Assembly (NCBI GenBank): GCA_965214995.1
Contig: CBDCCT010000002.1
Coordinates: forward strand, 2,666,001 to 2,730,000
DNA: 64,000 nt
Direction: 5' to 3'
Origin: CBDCCT01 sp965214995
GTDB taxonomy: Bacteria > Deinococcota > Deinococci > Deinococcales > Trueperaceae
Shown: positions 17,178 to 24,833 of the stretch, in pieces
Position numbering within the stretch: position 1 is the stretch's first letter
Layout: every line of letters begins with the position of its first letter
Position numbers and translations under genes: made by a program
The notes under the pieces: model-generated
Databases searched by the model: none
What the model was told of the DNA's origin: nothing
The model's input: the letters and a program-made list of their open reading frames with translations, nothing else

Positions 17178-17186
17178 AAAGGAAAA

Positions 17187-17219
17187 TCATACCAAGCTTT
17201 GTGCGGGGGCCGGTATGAT
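17187..17219. promoter_or_regulatory. symmetrical divergent promoter (two TATGAT -10 elements)
   Basis: ATCATACC (17187-17194) and GGTATGAT (17212-17219) form a perfect 8-bp inverted repeat. Each arm contains a TATGAT -10: the minus one is 8 nt before the carboxypeptidase GTG, the plus one 5 nt before the GTG at 17225. The two promoters would share DNA and may compete. Confidence 0.5.
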
Positions 17220-17224
17220 GGGGC

Positions 17225-17938
17225 GTGGTTTTTGGTCCTCGAGCCCGCCTTTTACCTGTGCTGCTGAGCGCGTCTCTCGGCTTATTTTCGGGTGCCGCGC
17301 TCGCCCACGGCGACTTCGCCATCCACTTGGCCGGGCAAACGCTCTGCCTTTCTCCCGCGTCTGTGGACGTGGTTTTTGAGGAAGTAGACGAGGCGCGGCG
17401 GGGGGCGGCGCGCGAGAGGTTGTTGCGGACGTTGCGGGCGGAACTGGGACGCGTACTCACTGCGGCGGACGTGGGTCTGGAGGAGCAAGCGTCCTGCGCG
17501 GGTGCCGACGCCTTTGTCTTGCTCACCGTGGGGGTGCGTTACCTCGACCCGCGTACCTATATCGGGTTTGGCGAACTTGCCTATTCTTACGACCTTTCTT
17601 TAGCGGTAGGAACTTTGGAGACGGAATCTTTGGAAGAGGACGCCTCGGCGAGCGCGCCGGAAACGCTCCGGGACCTCCGCTTCGCCGCCTCGGCGGGCGA
17701 CATTCACTCCGAGGGAGAAACGGGAGTGACGTTTGAGGAGGCGCTCGAGGCCCAAGCAACGCCCCTCATCGGCAGCCTGAGCGCGGCCTGGTGGGAGGAC
17801 AACCCGCCAAGGAACTGGCGCAGGCTGCTCCCGCCGCTCTTGGGCGTAAGTTTAAGCGTGCTCACCGTTGCCGCCATCCTTGCCATCGCCAGACGCCGAG
17901 GCAGAACGCCCCTCAGACCCTTTTCCCGCCAACGCTGA
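17225..17938 (+). CDS. exported protein with C-terminal membrane anchor, unknown function
   Basis: 237 residues. The signal peptide is VLLSASLGLFSGAALAHG (about 12-29), and a single transmembrane segment LLGVSLSVLTVAAILAIA (about 208-225) precedes a basic tail (RRRGRTPLRPFSRQR), so most of the protein should be outside, anchored C-terminally. Two cysteines (LCLSP, ASCAG) could form a disulfide. No family recognised. The same anchor topology appears in the neighbouring FixH/YtkA-like protein at 15953. The GTG start has no Shine-Dalgarno but lies 5 nt after TATGAT. It converges with the polyferredoxin gene. Confidence 0.65.
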   Translation: MVFGPRARLLPVLLSASLGLFSGAALAHGDFAIHLAGQTLCLSPASVDVVFEEVDEARRGAARERLLRTLRAELGRVLTAADVGLEEQASCAGADAFVLLTVGVRYLDPRTYIGFGELAYSYDLSLAVGTLETESLEEDASASAPETLRDLRFAASAGDIHSEGETGVTFEEALEAQATPLIGSLSAAWWEDNPPRNWRRLLPPLLGVSLSVLTVAAILAIARRRGRTPLRPFSRQR

Positions 17939-17956
17939 CCTGTCCAACTTCAGGGG

Positions 17957-19522
17957 TCAAAACGAGGGCTGGAACATAATCGTCCCCCGCATCTCCATCG
18001 GCTGACCCAGGATGAGGAGCGACACCACGGCGAACGCCAGGACGAACAGGAGGGGCGGCCACATCGCCAGCACGCCGCGCCGCCCGAAGTCGCGCAGCGC
18101 GGTGCGGACGACCACGCCCACGCCCAGGAGCGTGTAGAGGCTCACCAGGCCCGCCTCGAGGGGGAAGAGTAGGTTCGTGGGCACGACCTGACCGAGCCGC
18201 CAGTTAGGGTCAACGTCAAAACCTCGGTAGGAAAAGAAGTGCTCGAACACCGGCACGATGGTGTAGGCCCCGGTGAGAAAATGAAACAGGTAGTGCGCGC
18301 CCCAGAAGCCGAAACCGAGCGCCAGCGTCACGTAGCCCCAGCGCATGAGCGCCTCTTTGGGACCCGTACGGGCGCCGCCCAGCCGGTCGGCAAGCATGGC
18401 GACGCCGGTCGTGAGCCCCAGCCCCGCCGTGATGACGGTGAGGAAGAGCAGCCCCAGCACCAGCGCCTCGCTTTGGGTGTTGAGCGTGTTCGCAATCCCC
18501 TGCGCGAGGCTGAAGTAGGGGCCAATCATCCCGAAAGCGTTGAGCAGCCCCCAGAAGAGGAGGAGCACGCCGAGCAGCACGACGGGCAGGCGGCCCCGTT
18601 TGGACCAGGGGGCGTGGGTCCACTCCCAGCCGGGCTGACGCACGGTCAATGCCACGTTGTCGTAAGGACAAGCGCGCACGCAGTTGAAGCAGTGGGTACA
18701 GTCCATGTTGGACTGGATGGTGGGCGCGAACAGGTCGGTCTCGCAGCCCGGAAAGTGGCCCGCGCCGTTCGGGTGGATGATGTCGGTCAAGGGAATGAAG
18801 GCGGCTCGAGCCTCCCCCCTTTCGTCCAGAGTCTCAAACGTGTCGCGCCCGTGCAAACAGGGTTTGTGCTCGCACGCTCTACAGATATCATGGTCCGCGG
18901 CGGTAATCTGCGTGGGCGAGGCGCTGGCGTAAGCGAAGTTGAAGTTGCCCAAAGGGCAGACGTAGCGGCAAAAGGTGCCCGCGGGAAAAAGCGTGTCGAT
19001 GAGGAGCACCCCCGCGAAGTAGCCGAGGATGAGCCAGGCGGTGAGCCAGGGGCTCGCCCAGAGGTCGAACACCTCGTAGGAGAAAAAGAAGGCGAATAAG
19101 AGGCCGATGACCAAATATTTATTTTTGAGCGCCTTCGGCCAGGCGAGTTTGCGGGGTAGGAGGCGCTCCAACCGATTCGTTGCCCCGCGCGTCAGCAGGA
19201 GCGGACAGGCGGCGCAAAAGGCGTTGCCAACAAGAGCGAGCGCGATAACGACCAGACCCCGGTAGTGCAGCCACACGGTCGTGGTGGCGACGTTGCGTGG
19301 CGCGAGCTGCCGACCCGTAAAGCCGTCCCAAATGGCGAACAAGGCCAAGATGAGGAGCGGAATTTGAAAAACAGCCCTCGCGTACTTCCAGCGTATGAAC
19401 CTCCGCAAACCGGGAATCTTAAAGAGGTCAAAGCCGCGCGGCTGCTCAGCGATGAGCCCGCCCTGTCCTTTTTGGGATGATGTGACCCCGGCGGCGTGCG
19501 CCGGGGTGGTGCTTCTAGCCAT
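17957..19522 (-). CDS. membrane-bound polyferredoxin (NapH/CcoG-like 4Fe-4S protein)
   Basis: About 521 residues with roughly ten hydrophobic segments and a central cytosolic iron-sulfur region. CRYVCPLGNF (the CxxxCP motif after a membrane segment, as in NapH/NosR/CcoG), CRACEHKPC and CTHCFNCVRACP are the cluster-binding motifs. Such proteins move electrons from or to the membrane; CcoG is known to reduce copper during cytochrome oxidase assembly. It follows the His/Met-rich gene by 23 nt (11 nt from an alternative TTG start at 19534), so an operon is likely. With FixH/YtkA-like and His-rich neighbours, a role in metal reduction or copper handling is inferred. ATG 19522 is preferred. Confidence 0.85.
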   Translation of the reverse strand: MARSTTPAHAAGVTSSQKGQGGLIAEQPRGFDLFKIPGLRRFIRWKYARAVFQIPLLILALFAIWDGFTGRQLAPRNVATTTVWLHYRGLVVIALALVGNAFCAACPLLLTRGATNRLERLLPRKLAWPKALKNKYLVIGLLFAFFFSYEVFDLWASPWLTAWLILGYFAGVLLIDTLFPAGTFCRYVCPLGNFNFAYASASPTQITAADHDICRACEHKPCLHGRDTFETLDERGEARAAFIPLTDIIHPNGAGHFPGCETDLFAPTIQSNMDCTHCFNCVRACPYDNVALTVRQPGWEWTHAPWSKRGRLPVVLLGVLLLFWGLLNAFGMIGPYFSLAQGIANTLNTQSEALVLGLLFLTVITAGLGLTTGVAMLADRLGGARTGPKEALMRWGYVTLALGFGFWGAHYLFHFLTGAYTIVPVFEHFFSYRGFDVDPNWRLGQVVPTNLLFPLEAGLVSLYTLLGVGVVVRTALRDFGRRGVLAMWPPLLFVLAFAVVSLLILGQPMEMRGTIMFQPSF

Positions 19523-19545
19523 GTATTCGTCCAATCTTTTTGGGG

Positions 19546-20373
19546 CTACTCGTCCAAGACCGTCACGTCAAAGGCGGCCTCGTGCGTTTCACCCTCGTGC
19601 GTGACCGCGACGCTCACATTCCAGGTTCCGGCCATCGCAAAACTCAGGGGCGCGTGGTTGGCGCTGCCTTCGATGCCCGCACGTTTGAGCGTGCCGTCAA
19701 AGTGGGTGTGCTCCAACGTGACCACCGCCTCGTCGGTCGCGTGGTTCATGCCGGTCATGTTGTACTGGAGGGCGTAGTCGCCGTGGATGAACGCGCCGTC
19801 CTCGAACGCGTAGGCGTACACCTCGGCGAGACCGCGCGTCGACAAGCTCGGCGCGGGAACGAGCGCGAGGTAGACTGTGGCTCCTTCGGGCGTGGTCTGT
19901 TGGTACAAGGACACGGGAAAGTTCACCGCTTGGCCGTTCAGTGTGCCCTCCACACGCCAAACGCCTTCGGCGAAGCTCGGCAGGGTGACGGTCGCCAGGG
20001 TGTCGCTTGTGATGGTGGGCTCGAGCGCCTGCGCCTCGCCCTGCGGGTTGATGACGCTCAGGTCGAAGCCGGAAGCGTCCAGGGGCGCGTTCTCCGCTCC
20101 CGTGTCGAGCTTTAAGCCGAGCGTGACGCCCTCCAGGGTGACGAGCGGGTCAACGCTCATGAGGTAGTCGCCCACGGCAACGGTGTTGAGCGTGTCGGTC
20201 GCTTCTTCCGCGCCGCCCGTCATGGCGTGGTCGTGCGTGGACCCTTGCACGGCCTCTTGTGGGGTGTGCTCCCCCCCACCGCTCATGGGCATGTGGTCGT
20301 GTTCGGTGCCGCCCGTCTGTGCGGCGGCGTAAAGGGTGAGGGAAAACACAATAATATAAAGCCATTTCAGCAT
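19546..20373 (-). CDS. exported His/Met-rich protein with FixH/YtkA-like domain
   Basis: 275 residues. Signal peptide MLKWLYIIVFSLTLYAAAQ, then a metal-binding-type stretch (EHDHMPMSGGGEHT ... HDHAMTGG). Two beta-rich modules follow; the second (about 175-272) contains NMTGMNHATDEAVVTLEHTHFDG and an ending FAMAGTWNVSVAVTHEGETHEAAFDVTV that fits the YtkA/FixH pattern. Met and His clusters suggest extracytoplasmic copper binding. Start ATG preceded by GGAGAGG. It lies directly upstream of the polyferredoxin gene. The domain assignment is by pattern and the copper role is inference. Confidence 0.7.
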   Translation of the reverse strand: MLKWLYIIVFSLTLYAAAQTGGTEHDHMPMSGGGEHTPQEAVQGSTHDHAMTGGAEEATDTLNTVAVGDYLMSVDPLVTLEGVTLGLKLDTGAENAPLDASGFDLSVINPQGEAQALEPTITSDTLATVTLPSFAEGVWRVEGTLNGQAVNFPVSLYQQTTPEGATVYLALVPAPSLSTRGLAEVYAYAFEDGAFIHGDYALQYNMTGMNHATDEAVVTLEHTHFDGTLKRAGIEGSANHAPLSFAMAGTWNVSVAVTHEGETHEAAFDVTVLDE

Positions 20374-20492
20374 GGTAAACCTCTCCGAAGTTCCGTGTGC
20401 CTCTATGATTCAGGACGCACACAAAGCTCGATGTGACGCGTGTTGAGAGCTTGACTGAGACCCTGCGTGTAAGGGTCGTAAGCAGGTTCTAT

Positions 20493-20822
20493 CTACCGCG
20501 TTAGGGGAGGTGCCCGGATGCCGTTGGCGGGGTTTGCGTGAAACCCAAACACGAGGGGCGGGGTGCTGACCGTAAAGAAGAAACTGAGCGCTGAGGGCGA
20601 CGCGACCGCCGTTGTGGGGGCCTCGAGGGCCGGACCCAGAACGCTGCTTAGGGCGTGGGTGTGACCGGGCGTGCCTGCGGGGTGGGTGTGACCAAAATCC
20701 GTATGCGCGGCGAGGAGCGGCGAGACGAACAGGGCGGTGGTAAGAAAAAAGGCGACGAGGGTGGTCGCTCCCGCCCTTACGGCCGCGCGCCGCGCTGTTA
20801 GCTGCCGCCCCGTCACGAACAT
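20493..20822 (-). CDS. small His-rich exported or membrane protein
   Basis: 109 residues. A basic N-terminus and one hydrophobic segment (about 22-38, AFFLTTALFVSPLLAA) are followed by HTDFGHTHPAGTPGHTH, a cluster of six histidines in 17 residues that should bind a metal. A second hydrophobic stretch (LSFFFTVSTPPLVFGF) follows. The ATG directly abuts the TAG stop of the preceding lipoprotein gene (TAGATG), so it is translated from the same message. No family recognised. Confidence 0.6.
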   Translation of the reverse strand: MFVTGRQLTARRAAVRAGATTLVAFFLTTALFVSPLLAAHTDFGHTHPAGTPGHTHALSSVLGPALEAPTTAVASPSALSFFFTVSTPPLVFGFHANPANGIRAPPLTR

Positions 20823-21236
20823 CTACTGACCCGGCACCGTCACGGCTGTTTCTGCCGTTTCTTCGCTCCCGTCGGGGAGGGTGACCTCGGCGGTAAGAAT
20901 CCAGTCGCCCGCCATCGTGAATTCAAAATCGTCCGCGCGGTACAGGCCCGGCGCGCTCTCCGTCGCCTCCGCGACCACCGGGACCATGCCCGCGTGGGTC
21001 ATGTCGCCCGTGACTCTGACCGTCGCGCCGGAGACGCCGTCATTGTCGTCGCCAAGGACGTAGACGATGATTGGCGAAGCGCCGAGCGTCGGCTCGCCTT
21101 CCGTCTCGACCCGGATGGCCTGCGGGGTGCTTGATGGGGAGGAGGTTGCGCCGGTGCCAGACCCCTCGGGCGGGCGGCAGGCCGTAAAAATCAAAAAGAT
21201 AGAGAGCGGGAGAACCCATCTCATCACGTACTTCAC
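20823..21236 (-). CDS. lipoprotein with FixH/YtkA-like domain
   Basis: 137 residues with a lipoprotein signal (WVLPLSIFLIFTAC, lipid-anchored Cys near 20) and a Ser/Pro/Thr-rich linker. The domain (about 45-135) has VTGDMTHAGMVPVVAEATES, GLYRADDFEFTMAGDWILTAEV, the characteristic spacing of YtkA-like/FixH domains including the M..H..M motif that may bind copper. The GTG start overlaps the DoxX-like stop by 4 nt and the next gene abuts its stop, so three genes form one operon. Confidence 0.75.
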   Translation of the reverse strand: MKYVMRWVLPLSIFLIFTACRPPEGSGTGATSSPSSTPQAIRVETEGEPTLGASPIIVYVLGDDNDGVSGATVRVTGDMTHAGMVPVVAEATESAPGLYRADDFEFTMAGDWILTAEVTLPDGSEETAETAVTVPGQ

Positions 21237-22309
21237 GAGGTCAGCCTAGCACGCGTGGGGGCGTTCTTACGTTTTGGAGCGTCGGTCGCGCCGAGGCCCC
21301 CCCGCAGCCCGTCCAGCCACAGCCGCGCGTCGTCCGCCCGCGGCGTCCACACCAAAAGGAGCGCCATCGCGCCGTAGAAGGGAAGGTGGCCGACGAGCTC
21401 GAGCCAGTTAAAGTAGGTCAGGGTGAGGTTGAAAGGCAGCCAAGCCGCGAGAATGACGGCGCGGGGAAAAAGCCCGAAGAGTAGAAAGAGCCCGATGATA
21501 AGCTCGACGCTTCCGGCGCTGAGGATGAAAAGGGTGTCGGGCACGGGAAAACCTAAGTTGTCAGTAAAGTTGAGCGGGTACTCTCCCAAAAAAGCCTTAG
21601 CAAGAGGCACGTTGGCGAGCTTTTCGGTAAACGCCACGACGACGAGCGACACGCCGACGCCCGTCCGCAGCGCGGGCACCGCGTGGCGCATGAGGTGCGT
21701 GGGGGGCTCGAGCTTAGGAAAAAGGAGCCGGTCGACCGAGAAGGGACCGCGCCCCGCGAGGAAGAAAAAGAGGGCGAAGCCTAAGTAGTGCGCGTTCTCG
21801 AGCATCCTCTCGAAGCCCATCACGGGCACGCCGACGAGCCAGAGGAGGAGCAGCGCGAGCGCCGCGAGCCGAGTAAAGCCGCCGTAGAAAAAGCTCAGCG
21901 CCACCCCCGTCTGCACGAGGCCGAGCGCGTAGGCCCAGGCACCCGGCAGCACGTTGTCGGGCGAAAAAAGCCGGCCCTGCACCCCGTTGACGAGCAGGGG
22001 CACCGCGAGGTGGACGCCCAAAATCAGCGGGACGAGGCCGTAGAGCAGCTCTCGCCCGCGCGGCGTGGCCCCGAAACGTTCCGGCCCCGGCAGGAGGCCG
22101 CGGCCCCCGCGGACGTGCCAGAGAAGCCCTCCCGCCAGCGTTACGAGGAGCGCCCCGCCGACGAAGAGCGCGTTGGGGAGACCCAGCACCGCGCCGAGCC
22201 GCGTGGGGAACCCCGACGCGTCATAAAACCACGTTTCGTGCGCGTGCCCCAGGCTGCCCCAGAGGGCCGTGCTTACGAGGAGCCAGCGTGTCGGGAAGCC
22301 CAGCTTCAT
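21233..22309 (-). CDS. DoxX-like multi-pass membrane protein
   Basis: About 358 residues. Start ATG 22309 (MKLGFP) is chosen because TATCAT stands exactly 6 nt upstream. An N-terminal signal-like segment is followed by HAHETWFYDASGFP, then about nine hydrophobic segments in two DoxX-like halves; GRGPFSVDRLLFPK is typical of the loop between DoxX helices, and SAGSVELIIGLFLLFGLFPRAVIL of the last ones. DoxX proteins are often associated with quinone or sulfur redox enzymes. It is the first gene of the operon with the YtkA-like lipoprotein and His-rich protein. Substrate and partner unknown. Confidence 0.7.
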   Translation of the reverse strand: MKLGFPTRWLLVSTALWGSLGHAHETWFYDASGFPTRLGAVLGLPNALFVGGALLVTLAGGLLWHVRGGRGLLPGPERFGATPRGRELLYGLVPLILGVHLAVPLLVNGVQGRLFSPDNVLPGAWAYALGLVQTGVALSFFYGGFTRLAALALLLLWLVGVPVMGFERMLENAHYLGFALFFFLAGRGPFSVDRLLFPKLEPPTHLMRHAVPALRTGVGVSLVVVAFTEKLANVPLAKAFLGEYPLNFTDNLGFPVPDTLFILSAGSVELIIGLFLLFGLFPRAVILAAWLPFNLTLTYFNWLELVGHLPFYGAMALLLVWTPRADDARLWLDGLRGGLGATDAPKRKNAPTRARLTS

Positions 22310-22315
22310 GCCTCT

Positions 22316-22321
22316 ATGATA
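22316..22321 (-). promoter_or_regulatory. -10 element TATCAT, 6 nt before the DoxX-like start
   Basis: The minus-strand hexamer TATCAT ends 6 nt before the ATG at 22309, a leaderless arrangement. It lies in the 31-bp gap after the thpR stop. Confidence 0.5.
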
Positions 22322-22340
22322 GAGCCAAAAAAAGGCTCTG

Positions 22341-22976
22341 TCACGGGACATTCGTCTCTGTGAAAGGAAAAACGGCCAGGGGCGTGTGGCGCGCGCCCTG
22401 TGGACGCAGCTCGCTCCGCACGAGCGACACCGCCTCCGCCCGCCACGCGACCGGCTTCGGGCCGGGCGCGGTGGCGAGCAGGCTGCCGAGCTCGCGCCAC
22501 AGGGCGGGACGCCGCGTTTCGGCGCGCCCCAGGGTGAGATGCGGCTTGAACGCGCCCCGTTCGTGAACCAGCAGCCGTTCGTCGAGGCGGCCCGTGACGG
22601 CCGCGTGCAGCGCGTCGAGTTCGGCGAGAGCGCCCTCCACCCCCACCCATAAGACGCTGGGCCTCGAGAGGGAGGGAAAAGCGCCCAAGCGACCCGTGCG
22701 GAGCTCGAGCGCCCCGGTGCGCCCCGCCGCGCGCGCCACCACCCCCGCGATCTCGTCGGCCTCCCAAGCCTGCACCGTGCCCAAGAAGATGAGCGTGAGG
22801 TGGAAACTCTCGGGCGAACCCCACTTGACCGCGCCCTCGGGCAAGCGCGAACGCAGCGCCTCTTGGGTTTCCTGTAGCGCCCCTTTGACGTGTGGGGGGA
22901 GCTCGAGCGCGATAAAAAGGCGCACGTGTTCGGCCTCGAGCCCCTTCAAAACGCTATTCAAGTCGGCCTCGTTCAC
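22341..22976 (-). CDS. thpR: RNA 2',3'-cyclic phosphodiesterase
   Basis: 211 residues of the 2H phosphoesterase (LigT/ThpR) family. The two catalytic HxTx motifs are FHLTLIFLG (about 59-67) and FKPHLTLGR (about 143-151), at the usual spacing. The domain begins VRLFIALELPPHVKGAL near residue 18. The family hydrolyses 2',3'-cyclic phosphates at RNA ends. The start overlaps the 3' end of the amidase gene by 23 nt, indicating coupled translation. About 20 extra N-terminal residues before the fold may mean an internal start near residue 19. Confidence 0.9.
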   Translation of the reverse strand: MNEADLNSVLKGLEAEHVRLFIALELPPHVKGALQETQEALRSRLPEGAVKWGSPESFHLTLIFLGTVQAWEADEIAGVVARAAGRTGALELRTGRLGAFPSLSRPSVLWVGVEGALAELDALHAAVTGRLDERLLVHERGAFKPHLTLGRAETRRPALWRELGSLLATAPGPKPVAWRAEAVSLVRSELRPQGARHTPLAVFPFTETNVP

Positions 22977-23772
22977 GTAAGTATGTAAGGATGCCCGCCG
23001 CGAGACGCGCCGCGGGCGCCTCGACGTGGCTCAGATACTCCCGGTCTTGAGGATTGCTGAGGTAGCCCAGTTCGACGATGACCGCGGGCGTGCCGGGGTG
23101 AACGGAGTGGTGGTAGCGCCGGAAATTAAAGGCGTAGTAAAAGCTCATGCTGTCGGTCACGTTATTTTGGTCGTCCGGCAGGCCCGACGCGTCGTAAGCG
23201 GCGTCGAGTTGGGCCTTGAGGCGCGGCTCTAGGGGGTTGCGCGGAGGCGAGAAGTGCGCCGTTTTGTAACCCCGCCGCGCGGGGTCGGGCGAGGCGTCGG
23301 CGTGAAGCGACACGAACAGGTCGGCGTGGTAGCCCGCGGGCGGCGTGGCCGGGAGCAGGTCCACGGCGACGCCTTGGGTCTCGAGGAGCCGCGCCAACGC
23401 GAGCGCCACCGCCCGGTTGATATCTACCTCGTCCACGCCCGCCGCGTGCCCGCCCGTGTTGACGCGCAGGGCCGCGAGCTCTTCGGGATGGTCCTGCGCG
23501 CCCTCGTGCCCCACCTGAAGGCCGACGCGGGGCGGGCCTATCAAGAGGTTCAGGAGCGCGCGCCTGCCCTTTTGGGCGGTGTGCTCGAGCGTGCCGACCA
23601 GCCCGGTAACAAAGCGAGCGCGCCCGACGTCTCCCGCCCGCAGCCCTACAAGAATGCTCAGGCCGACGAAAAGTCCGACGACAAGCAGGAGACGCCGCGA
23701 CGCCGCCCTGCGCTCATCCTTGCTTGTACGGGTCTCGTCACGTTTAGAGTCTCGGTGCGCCGTCCCCTGCAC
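22954..23772 (-). CDS. N-acetylmuramoyl-L-alanine amidase (Amidase_3)
   Basis: 272 residues: a charged N-terminus, one membrane anchor (LLLVVGLFVGLSILVGL, about 28-44) and a zinc amidase domain from about 80. Zinc ligands and catalytic residues: VGHEG (His), VDEVDIN (Glu), SLHAD (His) and VELGYLSN (catalytic Glu). It cuts the MurNAc-L-Ala bond of peptidoglycan on the outer face of the membrane. The GTG start is 6 nt after a TAGGCT -10-like hexamer, and a triple 11-bp direct repeat lies about 50-80 bp upstream, so control by an OmpR-family regulator is possible. The linker before the domain is somewhat long. Confidence 0.88.
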   Translation of the reverse strand: MQGTAHRDSKRDETRTSKDERRAASRRLLLVVGLFVGLSILVGLRAGDVGRARFVTGLVGTLEHTAQKGRRALLNLLIGPPRVGLQVGHEGAQDHPEELAALRVNTGGHAAGVDEVDINRAVALALARLLETQGVAVDLLPATPPAGYHADLFVSLHADASPDPARRGYKTAHFSPPRNPLEPRLKAQLDAAYDASGLPDDQNNVTDSMSFYYAFNFRRYHHSVHPGTPAVIVELGYLSNPQDREYLSHVEAPAARLAAGILTYLRERGRLE

Positions 23773-23822
23773 GCCAAAAGCCTAACACGAGGGTGAGAGA
23801 CCAAAGGGCGACGCGAAAAACC

Positions 23823-23850
23823 TGTAAAACCTCCGTGAAAATCCTGTGAA
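23823..23850. promoter_or_regulatory. three 11-bp-spaced direct repeats upstream of the amidase gene
   Basis: Plus strand: TGTAAA (23823-23828), CGTGAA (23834-23839), TGTGAA (23845-23850), each separated by 5 nt; on the minus strand TTCACA, TTCACG, TTTACA. This is the geometry of a binding site for tandem OmpR-family response-regulator dimers. The motif matches the site before the SHOCT/regulator/kinase operon better than those at phoU/phoB. Confidence 0.45.
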
Positions 23851-23955
23851 AAATTCAACGCGGCGTTTCGGTCGCGCGACCCAACGTCGCAAGAAGGTAG
23901 AGCACCACCCTCCACTCCAAGATGTTCAAGCGACGAAACGGAGATGTGCGGTTCT

Positions 23956-24612
23956 TTACATCCGCTCGCCCGTGAGCCAAAAGAGCGTGTGCTCGTTAAC
24001 GTTCTCGATGTGGTCGCCCAGACGCTCCAGATAGCGAGCCACGCTAAGCAGTTTGGTCGCGGCACCTATGGTTTTGGGGTCTTCCATCATGTAAGTCAGA
24101 AGCTCGCGCTGGATTTGCTCATATAGGTCGTCGACCTCCCGGTCCATCGCGTGCGCCTCGCGGGCGGCCGTCGTGTCGGACTCGGCGATGGCCTTGATGG
24201 TTCTTTCAATCATGGCGCTCAAAATGACCAAAATGCGTTCCATGTCGAGGTACTTTTTTAGGGGCGGGCTCCCGGCCAGAAGCGCGCCCGCGCGCGCCAC
24301 GTGTTCGGCGTAGTCGCCCGCGCGCTCGATGTCGGCCAGCGCGCGGTAGGTCGCGCCCAGAAAGCGCAGGTCGCGCGCGGCGGGCTGACGGCGGGCGATG
24401 ATGGTGAGGATGTCTTGCTCGAGCGACGCCTGCAACGCGTCGATGCGCGCGTCGTTCTCCGTGCAGGCCTCGGCGGCCGTCACGTCGGCGTCAATCAGCG
24501 CGGCCCTGGCGAGTTCGCACGATTCGCGCACGAGCGAGAGCATCCGCACGGTGGTGGCGCTCACCTCCTGCAACTGTTGGTCTAAAACGTTCATAAAGTC
24601 CGAGCGTAGCAT
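23956..24612 (-). CDS. phoU: phosphate-specific transport regulator
   Basis: 218 residues, all-helical, with two PhoU repeats: the first contains DARIDALQASLEQDILTIIARRQPAARDLRFL (E/DxxxD metal-binding pattern), the second MDREVDDLYEQIQRELLTYMMEDPKTIGAATKLLSVARYLERLGDHIENV. PhoU restrains the PhoR kinase through the Pst transporter when phosphate is plentiful. It is divergent from the phoB-like gene with a shared 220-bp regulatory region. The ATG 24612 lies 7 nt after AATACT, fitting a leaderless start; ATG 24594 is the alternative. No pst genes lie nearby. Confidence 0.92.
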   Translation of the reverse strand: MLRSDFMNVLDQQLQEVSATTVRMLSLVRESCELARAALIDADVTAAEACTENDARIDALQASLEQDILTIIARRQPAARDLRFLGATYRALADIERAGDYAEHVARAGALLAGSPPLKKYLDMERILVILSAMIERTIKAIAESDTTAAREAHAMDREVDDLYEQIQRELLTYMMEDPKTIGAATKLLSVARYLERLGDHIENVNEHTLFWLTGERM

Positions 24613-24633
24613 ACGCAGCAGTATTTCCCTCGC

Positions 24634-24651
24634 CTGTCAGCCGTGTGTCAT
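24634..24651 (-). promoter_or_regulatory. direct-repeat site (candidate Pho box) before phoU
   Basis: Minus strand reads ATGACA-N5-CTGACA with 11-bp spacing, about 9 bp before a -10-like AATACT (24620-24625). The orientation points toward phoU. The plus strand can also be read CTGTCAG-CCGT-GTGTCAT, close to the enterobacterial Pho box layout of 7+4+7. Confidence 0.55.
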
Positions 24652-24694
24652 AGAAGCGGCCGAACGGCCCCAAAAAGCGCGTGAGAAACGCCAC

Positions 24695-24727
24695 CTGACC
24701 GGAAGCTGACAAAGGTCAGGCTAGAAT
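24695..24727 (+). promoter_or_regulatory. direct-repeat site (candidate Pho box) and -10 before phoB
   Basis: Plus strand reads CTGACC-N5-CTGACA (24695-24711), followed about 10 bp later by TAGAAT (24722-24727), the spacing of an activator site replacing the -35. The CCTGACC ... GGTCAGG inverted repeat (24694-24720) spans it. The implied transcript has a leader of about 100 nt before the GTG at 24834. Confidence 0.55.
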
Positions 24728-24833
24728 CGAGGCTAAGGGCGCGCTGCGGGCGGGCGCGAGAACGGTTGGGATGCCGAGTGACACGAGGCGTAGGCATGAA
24801 TGTTCGTATCAATATTCGCAAGAGTATGCCGCG

